Shown here piece after piece: positions 15,582 through 23,611 of a stretch of 45,889 bases of DNA. The stretch comes from a virus. Position numbers and translations under genes: made by a program. The stretch covers positions 1 to 45,889 of IMG/VR virus record IMGVR_UViG_3300008117_000212. The stretch is one strand, 5' to 3'. The notes beneath the pieces are model-generated. The model ran no database searches. It saw nothing but the letters and a program-made list of their open reading frames with translations, and had not been told where the DNA came from. The stretch's first letter is position 1. Every line of letters begins with the position of its first letter.

Positions 15582-16146
15582 AATGGTGAAACTTCTACAC
15601 GAGGGGTTTACCATGAGAACGTTAGAAAAACTTAATGAGAATCAGTTGAATGTTCTTTATGAAAAAGTAAAGAAAGAAACTAAGGAACAAGCACCACCAC
15701 CAAATGTTGTAAAAAATATAAGTGCTAGAGAAATAACCGTACCTTCGGGTGGTTCTGCAGCAATTGGTACTGCAAAAATTGAAAATAAAGACGGTAAAAC
15801 CGTAATAACCACAACTACTGAAGGTGAAATTGGTGAATCTGAAGTTACAGAAAAATCAGTTTCAAAACAACAACAAAAATTGATGGGTCTAGCACTATCT
15901 GTTAAGAAAGGTGATACACCAAAATCAAAAGTTTCCAAAACAGTTAAGGATTTGGCAAAAGATATGTCAAAAAAAGATTTGGAGGATTTCGCTTCAACAA
16001 AACACAAAGGGTTACCAAAAAAGAAAGAAACCAAGGAAACCATCAAAAAACTTGAGGAGAACATAATGAAATTAATTGAAAATCACCTACCCCCACTTAC
16101 AACAAAAGGTGAATTATTAAAAACAATTAAAGAACACAAAAAATAA
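15562..16146 (+). CDS. Protein with DUF3008-like C-terminal part
   Basis: The 194-residue protein begins MKHMNPKMVKLLHEGFTMRT; an internal ATG at 15571 is an equally good start. The early KLLHEGF contains an LxE site (L-H-E) that could be a short head-targeting sequence. Around residues 104-152 is SKQQQKLMGLALSVKKGDTP, then SKVSKTVKDLAKDMSKKDLE and DFASTKHKGLPKKK, which closely resembles small DUF3008 proteins of phages and bacteria. The end (about 158-194) is helical and Lys-rich. Function is unknown. It overlaps the upstream gene by 20 bp and lies 3 bp before the terminase gene. Confidence 0.7.
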   Translation: MKHMNPKMVKLLHEGFTMRTLEKLNENQLNVLYEKVKKETKEQAPPPNVVKNISAREITVPSGGSAAIGTAKIENKDGKTVITTTTEGEIGESEVTEKSVSKQQQKLMGLALSVKKGDTPKSKVSKTVKDLAKDMSKKDLEDFASTKHKGLPKKKETKETIKKLEENIMKLIENHLPPLTTKGELLKTIKEHKK

Positions 16147-16149
16147 TGA

Positions 16150-16524
16150 ATGTCATTAACAAGGGAACAAGCCTTATTGGAATATGCAAAATGTGCAAAT
16201 GATACCGCATACGCACTAAAAACATATTTACAAACATATGACAACACACAATCAAAATACGTTCCTTTAGAGTTATTTAACGACCAGGTTACATTAGTTA
16301 AGGATTACGACGAATGTGAGGAAAATATCGCATTAAAATACCGACAAGCAGGAGTATCAACTGTAACCTCAGCTTGGGCTTCAAAAAGACTTGTATTTGC
16401 AAGAAAGGAAAAACCAGAAAAAATTCTAATTATTGCCAACAAACTTGACACCGCAGTTGAGATGGCAAATAAAGTTAGGGCTTTTGTTGATCAGCCCTTC
16501 GTGGTTATACACCAACAATTCTAA
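16150..16524 (+). CDS. terL: Terminase large subunit, N-terminal ATPase fragment (gene disrupted)
   Basis: This 124-residue ORF holds the start of a T4 gp17-like terminase: the region before the P-loop (YVPLELFNDQVTLVKDYDEC) and the Walker A-like KYRQAGVSTVTSAW at about residues 63-76 (RQAGVST, comparable to SRQLGKTT of T4), then KPEKILIIANKLDTAVEMAN and KVRAFVDQ. After VDQ the reading frame leaves the family and runs into a stop (PFVVIHQQF). The rest of the protein is in another frame from 16491. Judging by T4 gp17, about 40 residues between Walker A and B are missing as well as the frame. Either this is a genuine deletion or an assembly collapse. Confidence 0.8.
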   Translation: MSLTREQALLEYAKCANDTAYALKTYLQTYDNTQSKYVPLELFNDQVTLVKDYDECEENIALKYRQAGVSTVTSAWASKRLVFARKEKPEKILIIANKLDTAVEMANKVRAFVDQPFVVIHQQF

Positions 16525-16577
16525 TATTTGATGAGGCTGCGTATATTGACGCCGATGAAGATTTCTGGTCAGCGTGT

Positions 16578-17819
16578 ATGGCTTCCCTATCAACGGGAGG
16601 TAAAGTTATTGTAATTTCAACACCAAACGGATTTGACCCAATTTATTATTCAATTTATAATCAAGCTATCAAAGGGATGAATGATTTTAGGATTACCGAG
16701 ATGTATTGGTGGCGAGACCCAAGATATTCCAAGGACTTAAAACTTATTAAGTGTGACGATATTGTTCATTATATGTTAAATAGAGCTGATTACAAGGACG
16801 ATGAGATAACAATTGACTATACGGATACAAAAGTTAGAGAAAGAGACTTTGAGGACATTAAAATAAAAATTGAGAATGGGTATAGGGCTTATAGTTCGTG
16901 GTTTGAAGCAATGGCCAAAAAACTAAAGTTTGATAGGAGAAAAATATCCCAAGAGTTGGAATGTAATTTTCTTGGGTCTGGGGATAACGTAATACCCCCA
17001 GAAACAATGAAGAAAATTAAAGATAACTTCATTAAGGAACCAGAAAATAGATTTATGGGTGGTGTTTTGTGGCAGTGGAAAGAACCGGTAGCTGGACATC
17101 GTTACATAATGGGTTGTGACGTTAGTCGTGGGGATAGTGAAGATTTCACCACATTTACAATTATTGATTTTGACGAAAGAGAACAAGTACTGGAATATAT
17201 GGGAAAAGTTCCACCAGATGTCGTTGCCGAAATTGCATATAAATGGGCCACGATGTATAATGCTTTCATTGTAATTGATATAACCGGAGGTATGGGCGTT
17301 GCAACATCAAGGAAACTTCAAGAAATGGGTTATAAAAATCTATATGTTGATGGTGTTAACCACGCAGATAAATGGAAGTGGGATCCGAAAGCACAAGAAA
17401 AAATTCCAGGAATTAATTTTAACTCAAAAAGAGTTCAGATTATTGCCTCATTTGAGGAAGCACTAAGACATGATTTTGCTGTAAGGTCACAAAGGTTATA
17501 CAACGAATTAAACACATTTGTTTATGTTAATGGTAGGCCAGATCACCAAAAAGGACAACACGATGACTTGATTATGGCAATGGCGATGGCCTTATATGTT
17601 GGTGAGACATCATTTGCCAAACTTGAAAAGGCGACAGAACATGCAAAAGCTATGTTGGAATCTTGGTCTGTTGAATCCAATAATTATTCTGATAGTTATA
17701 CGAATTTTAATCCCGGTTTACCAGTTTCCTCACCCAATATGGATCAGTTTGGTAGAACCCAATTAACCAAAAGCGATTACGAGAAGTATTTATGGTTATT
17801 CGGGGGTAAAAGAGTTTAA
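16578..17819 (+). CDS. terL: Terminase large subunit, C-terminal ATPase/nuclease fragment
   Basis: The frame is open from 16491, where it already encodes SALRGYTPTILIFDEAAYID, including Walker B (LIFDEA); the first ATG is at 16578. It continues with the coupling motif VISTPNG, then the RNase H-like nuclease: GCDVSRGDSEDFTTFTIID (first Asp), FIVIDITGGMG (second acidic site) and GQHDDLIMAMAMAL (third). The protein ends YEKYLWLFGGKRV, as in relatives. TerL packages DNA into the prohead through the portal by ATP hydrolysis and cuts it. With the Walker A on the separate upstream ORF and ~40 residues absent, this version could not work unless the lesion is artefactual or complemented. Confidence 0.85.
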   Translation: MASLSTGGKVIVISTPNGFDPIYYSIYNQAIKGMNDFRITEMYWWRDPRYSKDLKLIKCDDIVHYMLNRADYKDDEITIDYTDTKVRERDFEDIKIKIENGYRAYSSWFEAMAKKLKFDRRKISQELECNFLGSGDNVIPPETMKKIKDNFIKEPENRFMGGVLWQWKEPVAGHRYIMGCDVSRGDSEDFTTFTIIDFDEREQVLEYMGKVPPDVVAEIAYKWATMYNAFIVIDITGGMGVATSRKLQEMGYKNLYVDGVNHADKWKWDPKAQEKIPGINFNSKRVQIIASFEEALRHDFAVRSQRLYNELNTFVYVNGRPDHQKGQHDDLIMAMAMALYVGETSFAKLEKATEHAKAMLESWSVESNNYSDSYTNFNPGLPVSSPNMDQFGRTQLTKSDYEKYLWLFGGKRV

Positions 17820-17860
17820 ATATTATAAAAAACTCTTATTTTTTAAACAAATAGAAAATT

Positions 17861-20839
17861 ATGGCAGAAAATAAATTAACGGTTTGGCAGAGGTTAGGGA
17901 AAGTATTTGGTCCGACATCCACATTGGATCAACAATCACCTGTGTTTAAATTTGATAAGAAACAACTATTAAAAACAACAGATAAAAATGAGTTTGAAAG
18001 GGAGAAACTTGAAGCCCAACAAACCATGTATATTGGTAAACAATGGCAGAAGGTTGAGAGTAATTTATACCAACAAGCGGTGTACTATGAACCAACCAGA
18101 ATGGCTTCATATTATGATTATGAGGCCATGGAGTACTCAATCCATGGGGACACCAAAATTGCCACTCCTGATGGTTTTATGACCATAAAAGAGCTTTCAG
18201 ACAAGGGTAGAGATTATGAATTTATAACATACGCTTATGACCATAATTTGAAAAAAGTAGTACCAGCAATCGCCAGAAATGCTCACTATACCAGAGATGA
18301 AATGGCTTATAAAATTACGTTTGATGATGGGTCACATATTATCGCAACTTATGGTCATAGGTTCTTAAAAAGGGATGGTGTTTTTTGTGAGGTTGAAAAC
18401 CTTAAACCGGGGGATTCAATGATGCCATTTTATAGAAAATCTTTTTACAATAATCAAAATTACCATTGGGTTTATACTTGTAATTCAAACGAGGGTCATC
18501 ATGGTTGGATATCTGAACACAATTTAATTGCGGAGTGGTATTATAAAAGAAAAATTAATGAAGACGAAGAAGTTCATCATAAAGATTTCAATGGTAAAAA
18601 TAACAAACCGGAAAATTTACAAATAATGAATATTTCCGAACATAGAGCTTATCATGCGAGATTAAACAACGAAAAATTATGGGCAAACCCCGAATATAGA
18701 CAAAAAATGTCTGAAGTTGCTAGAAGAACCGGTAAGTATAGTTGGGAAGGGAAAAGAGCTAAAGAGAATAATCCGGCATATATAAAATTATCATTTGATT
18801 TGATTGTTGAAAAAGCAAGAGAACATAGAACGTTAATGGAAACTGCCACCTCACTTGGTGTTTCATTTAGAAAAATACAGAATGAACTTAGATTCAATGG
18901 GTTTAAAAATTGGTTTGATTTTTTGGATGTTTATGGAATTGATAAAAGTAATAGTGATACTTACGGTGAAAAAAACAATAACTTCAAAAAAATCGCTTGG
19001 GATTTATTAATTGAAATTGCTAGACAAGAAAATAGTATTACAAATACGGCCAAAAGATTGAATGTAAGTAGAAATAAAATTTTAAAAACAATAAAAGAAG
19101 GGGGATTTAATAATTGGATTACATTTTTGGAATCATATGGTATTGAAAAATCAAAACACCACCACCCAAAAAATGAAGAACCAGTTATTAATCACAAAAT
19201 AGTATCAATTGAACCATATGGTGTTGTACCAGTTTATGACTTAACTGTGCCGGGTTATAAGAACTTCGCTACAGATACCATTTTCTCACACAATACACCT
19301 GAGATCTCTGCCGCTCTTGATATTTACTCTGAAGAATCCACCACTCCTGACCAAGACGGACACATTTTAAAAGTCTACTCTGAATCAAAAAGAATTAAAC
19401 AAGTATTGGTTGATTTGTTTGTAAATAGACTTGATATAAACACCAATTTACCGATGTGGACAAGAAACACTTGTAAATTTGGCGACAATTTCACATATTT
19501 AAAGTTAGACCCAGAAAAAGGGGTTGTTGGGTGTCAACAATTACCAAATATCCAAATTGAAAGATTGGAAAAGGGAATGAGATTTCAACCGGACAAATAT
19601 TCACAAGAAATGGAAAACGATGCTTTGAAATTTGTTTGGAAAGAAAAAAATATGGAGTTCAATACGTGGGAAATTGCCCACTTTAGAATACTTGGAGATG
19701 ACCGAAAATTACCTTATGGGACATCTATGTTGGAGAAGGCTAGACGTATATGGAAACAGCTCCTTTTATCGGAAGATGCGATGATGATTTACCGGGTATC
19801 AAGAGCACCAGAAAGAAGGGTATTTAAAGTATTTGTCGGAAATATGGATGACAAAGATGTTGATTCATATGTACAACGTGTGGCAAACAAATTTAAAAGA
19901 GATCAGATTGCGGACCCTAAAACTGGAAATGTGGATATGAGATACAACCAATTGGCCGTAGATCAAGATTACTTTATCCCGGTTAGAGACCCTTCCCAAA
20001 CCAATCCAATTGAAACATTGCCGGGTGGTACAAACTTAGCCGAAATTGCTGATATTGAATATATCCAAAAGAAACTGGTAACTGCCCTTAGAATACCAAA
20101 GGCGTATTTAGGTTTTGAAGAAGCAGTAGGTAATGGACAAAACTTATCTTTACTTGATATTAGATTTGCAAGAACAATCAACAAAATTCAAAAATCAATG
20201 TTGGCCGAACTTAATAAGATTGCCATTATTCATTTATTTTTATTAGGGTTTGAAGATGAACTAACAAACTTTACGTTGGGGTTACACAATCCATCAAAAC
20301 AATCCGAACTTCTTTCATTGGAATTGTGGAAAGAAAAAATTGAATTATACAAAAATGCGGTAGCTGAAATCGCAAATTCGGTTGCACCAACCTCAGCTTC
20401 TTGGGCTAAAAAGAATATTCTAGGTTTCTCAGATGAGGAGATCAGATTGGATTTACAACAACAACGAATTGAAAGGGCTGTTGCAGCTGAACTTGCTAAA
20501 ACACCTGAAGTCATTACAAAAACTGGATTGTTTGATAATATTGATCAATTATATGGTAAAAAACCAGGTGAACCGGCAGGTGAAGCACCAGAAGGTGGAG
20601 AAGAACCTGGAGGAATGCCACCAATGGGTGGAGGATCTGAACTAGGAGGACCACCCCCACCACCGGGACCAGAACCAGGAGGTGAAGTAGGAGTAACACC
20701 AGAATCAACCAAGAAAAATGATTTAAATTTAATTCTGGAAGATAACTTATATTATGGTAAAACCTCTCTTGATTTATCAAAGGGTAGATTAACCATTAAT
20801 GAAATTGATGACAAATTAAAAGATTTATTGGATAAGTGA
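17861..20839 (+). CDS. gp20: Portal protein (gp20-like) interrupted by an intein
   Basis: The ORF encodes 992 residues: N-extein 1-92, intein 93-478, C-extein 479-992. Joining the exteins gives YYDYEAMEY + TPEISAALDIYSEESTTPD, the expected portal sequence, and a 606-residue protein. Further portal features are MWTRNTCKFGDNF, FRILGDDRKLPYGTSMLEKA, YRVSRAPERRVFKVFVGN and LRIPKAYLGFEE. The C-terminus has a Pro/Gly/Glu-rich stretch (about 880-930) followed by a short conserved end. The dodecameric portal forms the unique head vertex and docks the terminase. The start is ATG after AGAAAATT. The gene follows terL, as in T4-like phages. The intein's DNA invades a conserved part of an essential gene, typical for homing. 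Confidence 0.93.
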   Translation: MAENKLTVWQRLGKVFGPTSTLDQQSPVFKFDKKQLLKTTDKNEFEREKLEAQQTMYIGKQWQKVESNLYQQAVYYEPTRMASYYDYEAMEYSIHGDTKIATPDGFMTIKELSDKGRDYEFITYAYDHNLKKVVPAIARNAHYTRDEMAYKITFDDGSHIIATYGHRFLKRDGVFCEVENLKPGDSMMPFYRKSFYNNQNYHWVYTCNSNEGHHGWISEHNLIAEWYYKRKINEDEEVHHKDFNGKNNKPENLQIMNISEHRAYHARLNNEKLWANPEYRQKMSEVARRTGKYSWEGKRAKENNPAYIKLSFDLIVEKAREHRTLMETATSLGVSFRKIQNELRFNGFKNWFDFLDVYGIDKSNSDTYGEKNNNFKKIAWDLLIEIARQENSITNTAKRLNVSRNKILKTIKEGGFNNWITFLESYGIEKSKHHHPKNEEPVINHKIVSIEPYGVVPVYDLTVPGYKNFATDTIFSHNTPEISAALDIYSEESTTPDQDGHILKVYSESKRIKQVLVDLFVNRLDINTNLPMWTRNTCKFGDNFTYLKLDPEKGVVGCQQLPNIQIERLEKGMRFQPDKYSQEMENDALKFVWKEKNMEFNTWEIAHFRILGDDRKLPYGTSMLEKARRIWKQLLLSEDAMMIYRVSRAPERRVFKVFVGNMDDKDVDSYVQRVANKFKRDQIADPKTGNVDMRYNQLAVDQDYFIPVRDPSQTNPIETLPGGTNLAEIADIEYIQKKLVTALRIPKAYLGFEEAVGNGQNLSLLDIRFARTINKIQKSMLAELNKIAIIHLFLLGFEDELTNFTLGLHNPSKQSELLSLELWKEKIELYKNAVAEIANSVAPTSASWAKKNILGFSDEEIRLDLQQQRIERAVAAELAKTPEVITKTGLFDNIDQLYGKKPGEPAGEAPEGGEEPGGMPPMGGGSELGGPPPPPGPEPGGEVGVTPESTKKNDLNLILEDNLYYGKTSLDLSKGRLTINEIDDKLKDLLDK
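18137..19294 (+). mobile_element. Portal intein with HNH endonuclease and tandem HTH repeats
   Basis: The 386-residue intein starts at Ser93 (SIHGDTKIATPDG, block A with Ser1) and ends FATDTIFSHN, with Thr as the +1 residue. The block B region is DGSHIIATYGHRF. Between the splicing halves is an HNH motif, EVHHKDFNGKNNKPENLQIM (237-256), followed by H261. Two related ~55-residue HTH units follow: 310-365 (FDLIVEKAREH...NWFDFLDVYGIDKS) and 378-432 (AWDLLIEIARQ...NWITFLESYGIEKS). The HNH nuclease presumably drives homing into intein-less portal genes, with the HTH pair binding the site. Splicing must occur for a working portal. Confidence 0.93.
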
Positions 20840-20850
20840 TATATTTATTA
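20839..20850 (+). promoter_or_regulatory. Putative phage promoter motif ATATATTTATTA
   Basis: Copy of the recurrent motif beginning at the last base of the portal stop codon, 12 nt before the ATG at 20863. Confidence 0.4.
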
Positions 20851-20862
20851 TAAAAACAAATT

Positions 20863-21591
20863 ATGAATACATTTGGTAAAATAAAAACAATGTTGGAGGA
20901 AGCGTCAGTTGTTTCTTATAAAAAGAATGAATTTTCTAAATATATGACCGTTTTTAAAAATATGGTTTTGGAAAATAAAGATATCTGTGAACTATATTAT
21001 ATCTATGACGATCTCTCAACAAATAAAGGTCTGGATAGGGATATCGCTGATGATTACATCAATGAAAATGTTGAATATTCAAAAGTGTTGGTTTCTGAAA
21101 ATGAAAAAACATTAAATAAACTATCAAACTGGTTGGAGAATATCGTTGAGTCAACTTCAAACAACTACAAAAATATTGATACATTAATTTATAATGATTC
21201 AATCAAAAACTTGGAGAAAGTTTTGGAATCCAAAAAACAAATTAAAAATGTTTTAATTAAAGAGTCTGTTAAACTTGAAAATAAAGAGACAGTAAATATG
21301 CCGTTACAAACAATGGTAAAAATGTATGAGTCCACTTTAAAAAGTAATATTAACTTAAATGAAAATGAGATTAAAGAAATTTCAGAATTAAAAAGTTTAA
21401 GTAAAAATGAAATTGAAAATGAAATCTCAGAATTAAAAGAATCTATTATTTCAAAATTAAAGGTCACATTAAACGAATCAAAGGATGGTGAATTGAATTC
21501 AACGATCAATGACACCATTTCCAAAATTTCAGATACAGAAGTTGACCACTACAATCTTTATAAATTAAGAAAATTAAATTCCGACTTATGA
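20863..21591 (+). CDS. Helical hypothetical protein between portal and protease
   Basis: The 242-residue protein is almost entirely helical and charged, with coiled-coil-like runs (IKNLEKVLESKKQIKNVLIK; NENEIKEISELKSLSKNEIE). It starts MNTFGKIKTMLEEASVVSYK; the early M-L-E-E-A contains an LxE-A sequence like the capsid protease site. In T4, small helical core proteins (gp67, gp68) are encoded between portal and protease, and this gene has that position and general composition. Similarity is not strong enough to name it. It overlaps the next gene in an ATGA (21588-21591). Confidence 0.7.
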   Translation: MNTFGKIKTMLEEASVVSYKKNEFSKYMTVFKNMVLENKDICELYYIYDDLSTNKGLDRDIADDYINENVEYSKVLVSENEKTLNKLSNWLENIVESTSNNYKNIDTLIYNDSIKNLEKVLESKKQIKNVLIKESVKLENKETVNMPLQTMVKMYESTLKSNINLNENEIKEISELKSLSKNEIENEISELKESIISKLKVTLNESKDGELNSTINDTISKISDTEVDHYNLYKLRKLNSDL

Positions 21592-21848
21592 GTAAATTTA
21601 TAAAATCATTGTTGGGTTCCGGAACACAAACGTTATCATCAAAAAGATTTGTTGGGATTTTGTGTGTACTATCACTAATCACGGCTTTATTCATTTCCTT
21701 ATTCTCAAAAGGTAAATTTTGTCCCAATGATGGTATTGTTGACGTTATCGGTTTACTTGCGTTTGGTACACTTGGTTTAACTTCAACTGAATCTATTTTT
21801 GGAAAAAAATATGACAACAAAAAAAGTAACGATCAAGAAGAAATTTGA
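21588..21848 (+). CDS. Small membrane protein with two helices, holin-like candidate
   Basis: The 86-residue protein has a short start (MSKFIKSLLGSGTQTLSSKR), a hydrophobic segment FVGILCVLSLITALFISLFS (about 21-40), a short loop with GKFCPNDG, a second segment VDVIGLLAFGTLGL (about 51-65) and a hydrophilic, charged tail (GKKYDNKKSNDQEEI). This topology and size are seen in holin-like proteins and small virion membrane proteins of Bacteroidota phages. A holin would permeabilise the inner membrane at lysis, but no endolysin is nearby, so the role is uncertain. It is translationally coupled to the upstream gene and overlaps the convergent rpsU by 16 bp. Confidence 0.65.
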   Translation: MSKFIKSLLGSGTQTLSSKRFVGILCVLSLITALFISLFSKGKFCPNDGIVDVIGLLAFGTLGLTSTESIFGKKYDNKKSNDQEEI

Positions 21849-22021
21849 TTTTTTTGTTTGTACTGTGCTTTCTTTTTTTCTTCTCTTTTAATTACAGACG
21901 GTTTTACAAATTCCTTTCTTTCTTGAAGTTGTTGAATTTGTTTTGTTTTGGAAACCTTAAACTTATATTGTTTAAGTGCTTGCTCCAATGATTTTTCATT
22001 TTTAACGGGAATAATTATCAT
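21833..22021 (-). CDS. rpsU: Phage-encoded 30S ribosomal protein bS21
   Basis: The 62-residue product MIIIPVKNEKSLEQALKQYK, then FKVSKTKQIQQLQERKEFVK and PSVIKREEKKKAQYKQKN, matches the Bacteroidota form of bS21: an I-P-V-K start, the ALK.YK helix, the R.EFVKPS turn and a basic tail. bS21 sits near the 3' end of 16S rRNA on the small subunit. In Flavobacterium it helps hide the anti-Shine-Dalgarno sequence. The gene lies alone on the minus strand inside the head operon. Its start region is AAAACAAAAAATTATG, with no Shine-Dalgarno. A copy of the phage motif (TTATATTTATGT, 22039-22050) lies 17 nt upstream of the ATG. It may compete with host bS21 and alter mRNA choice in infected cells (inference). 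Confidence 0.92.
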   Translation of the reverse strand: MIIIPVKNEKSLEQALKQYKFKVSKTKQIQQLQERKEFVKPSVIKREEKKKAQYKQKNQISS

Positions 22022-22038
22022 AATTTTTTGTTTTACAA

Positions 22039-22050
22039 CATAAATATAAT
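22039..22050 (-). promoter_or_regulatory. Putative promoter motif of rpsU (TTATATTTATGT)
   Basis: Minus-strand copy of the recurrent motif, 17 nt upstream of the rpsU ATG. Confidence 0.4.
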
Positions 22051-22116
22051 GATTTTTGACAAATGTAAAAAGTTTTGTTATATTTTTTCAAACAATAAAC
22101 TTGAAAGATATGGAAA

Positions 22117-22578
22117 ATGAAAAAAGGAAAAACATCAAAACTAAAAATTTTTGATGACGCAAAATGTCATTATGGGACAGTGGACTCAAAAGAACTAAAA
22201 TCAATTTATGTGGTATTACAAACTTGGATTGAACCCTTGGATGACGAAGAAAATTGGAACAGAATAACTGGAGTTATAAAAAGACAAATTCAACACACGT
22301 TATTGGAAGTTGTTGACCCATTAACGTTTGAAAAAAAACAAATAGTTGATCTTGATTTAAGAACAAGTGGAATTCAAAAAAATAAAAGAAGTTTTTTAAA
22401 TCTGGAAATTACTTTATTTGTTCACGACAAAACCTTGGATTTTAAATCATTAATTTTAAGGTCAAAAATCAAAAATATAATATCATCAATCTATTTGGAT
22501 GATTTAAAAAAATCAAAGTATTTCACATTAAGTCTCACAAAAACTAAAGAAACTGAAGTTAGTGAATATTTATCATAA
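22117..22578 (+). CDS. Hypothetical protein next to the prohead protease
   Basis: The 153-residue protein starts MKKGKTSKLKIFDDAKCHYG and looks like a mixed alpha/beta soluble protein (WIEPLDDEENWNRITGVIKR; FLNLEITLFVHDKTLDFKS). No motif points to an activity. It stands alone between the divergent rpsU and the protease gene, which starts 9 bp downstream, so it is most likely a conserved head or neck assembly protein. A nearby out-of-frame ATG at 22110 is not used. Confidence 0.65.
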   Translation: MKKGKTSKLKIFDDAKCHYGTVDSKELKSIYVVLQTWIEPLDDEENWNRITGVIKRQIQHTLLEVVDPLTFEKKQIVDLDLRTSGIQKNKRSFLNLEITLFVHDKTLDFKSLILRSKIKNIISSIYLDDLKKSKYFTLSLTKTKETEVSEYLS

Positions 22579-22587
22579 AAATATATT

Positions 22588-23292
22588 ATGAAAATATTAG
22601 GACCAAACGATACGGGTAAGGGGATTCTTGTGGAATGGGATGCTGGAACTATCAATCCAAATGATACCAGAAATAATCTAGTGATAAAAGAATCTTACGG
22701 ACAACTTGACCATTCAAAACCTTTTGTGTTTTATGCCACACTTCAAAAATATGGTGTACCAAATAGAAACGGAAGAATTTACCCTGAGAAAATATTAAAA
22801 AGGGAAGCTGAGAAATACAAAGATATGATTAATCGTGGAATGTCAATTTCAGAACTTAATCACCCAGAATCATCACTAATTGATTTGGATAGAGTAGCTC
22901 ATCTCATAACTGATGTATGGTGGGAAGATAATGTATTGATGGGAAAAATTAAATTATTAACAACACCCGGATTTCACGAGAGAGGAATTGTATCATCAAA
23001 AGGTGATGTTGCCGCTAATATGATGAGACAAGGTGTAACAATGGGGGTATCATCAAGAGGTGTTGGTTCTTTGGTTAAAAAAGGGGAACAAAATGAAGTA
23101 CAAGAAGATTTTGAATTAATTTGTTTTGATTTGGTTTCTTCACCATCCACACCGGGGGCTTATCTTTATTTAAATCAAGAAGATAGACCAAAATACGAAG
23201 AAAAATTATCTGAACAACAAAATATTGATTCAAATTCATTTTCCAAATCAGTTGACTTAATGAAAAGATTATCCGATTATTTAGGAAAGTAA
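22588..23292 (+). CDS. gp21: Prohead core protease (T4 gp21-like, peptidase S77)
   Basis: The 234-residue protein has the herpesvirus-assemblin-type protease pattern of T4 gp21: GVPNRNGRIYPEKIL (56-70), the catalytic His region SELNHPES (88-95, His92) and the Ser region MGVSSRGVGS (152-161), followed by FELICFDLVSSPSTPGAYLY. It would cut the scaffold, the capsid protein and internal proteins after (I/L)xE in the prohead and then itself. The substrate sites predicted in this window (LINE-A of the capsid protein and the I-x-E tags) match that rule. It is preceded by the gene at 22117 and followed by a small DUF4494-like gene. Confidence 0.93.
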   Translation: MKILGPNDTGKGILVEWDAGTINPNDTRNNLVIKESYGQLDHSKPFVFYATLQKYGVPNRNGRIYPEKILKREAEKYKDMINRGMSISELNHPESSLIDLDRVAHLITDVWWEDNVLMGKIKLLTTPGFHERGIVSSKGDVAANMMRQGVTMGVSSRGVGSLVKKGEQNEVQEDFELICFDLVSSPSTPGAYLYLNQEDRPKYEEKLSEQQNIDSNSFSKSVDLMKRLSDYLGK

Positions 23293-23303
23293 AAATTTAA
23301 ATT

Positions 23304-23513
23304 ATGGATGAAAAGTATTTTGTAGCAAGAGTAACCACTGATATGGTGGATGAGAACTCAGGGAAAGTAAAAAAAATGAAAGAAGAAAAGTTGGTTAGAG
23401 GTTTCTCACCAACAGATGTTGAAGCGAAGGTGACTAAACTTTATGAATCTTATACAATGGATTGGAGAATTACGGCCATTGTTGAGAGTAAAATTGACGA
23501 AGTTATTGAATAA
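23304..23513 (+). CDS. Small protein, DUF4494-like
   Basis: The 69-residue protein MDEKYFVARVTTDMVDENSG, then KVKKMKEEKLVRGFSPTDVE and AKVTKLYESYTMDWRITAIV, resembles DUF4494, a small domain common in Bacteroidota and their phages (E..LV.gfs.tdaEa....). The assignment is by memory of that pattern. It lies 11 bp after the protease gene and ends just before a strong terminator, so it is the last gene of that transcript. Function unknown. Confidence 0.65.
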   Translation: MDEKYFVARVTTDMVDENSGKVKKMKEEKLVRGFSPTDVEAKVTKLYESYTMDWRITAIVESKIDEVIE

Positions 23514-23539
23514 TTTCAACTAAAAATTAAATTGTTTTA

Positions 23540-23570
23540 AAGGAGGTATTGCAAAATATCTCCTTTTTTT
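23540..23570 (+). terminator. Rho-independent terminator after the protease operon
   Basis: An 11-bp stem AAGGAGGTATT / AATATCTCCTT with a GCAA tetraloop (one G-U pair), followed by T7. Confidence 0.9.
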
Positions 23571-23586
23571 GTGTCTTTTTTTTACT

Positions 23587-23598
23587 ATATATTTATAA
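23587..23598 (+). promoter_or_regulatory. Putative phage promoter motif ATATATTTATAA
   Basis: Identical to the copy at 4615-4626; located directly after a terminator and 13 nt before the ATG at 23612. The terminator-then-motif order supports a promoter role. Confidence 0.55.
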
Positions 23599-23611
23599 TG
23601 TAAAATATATT

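Noticed and set aside
16490-16578. Group I intron or intein in terL
   Set aside because: Sequence is missing rather than inserted at the break; no intron-like or intein-like sequence is present there.
23549-23611. Upstream TTG start of the gene at 23612
   Set aside because: It would make the coding region cover a clear terminator and a promoter motif; ATG 23612 has the usual A-rich context.
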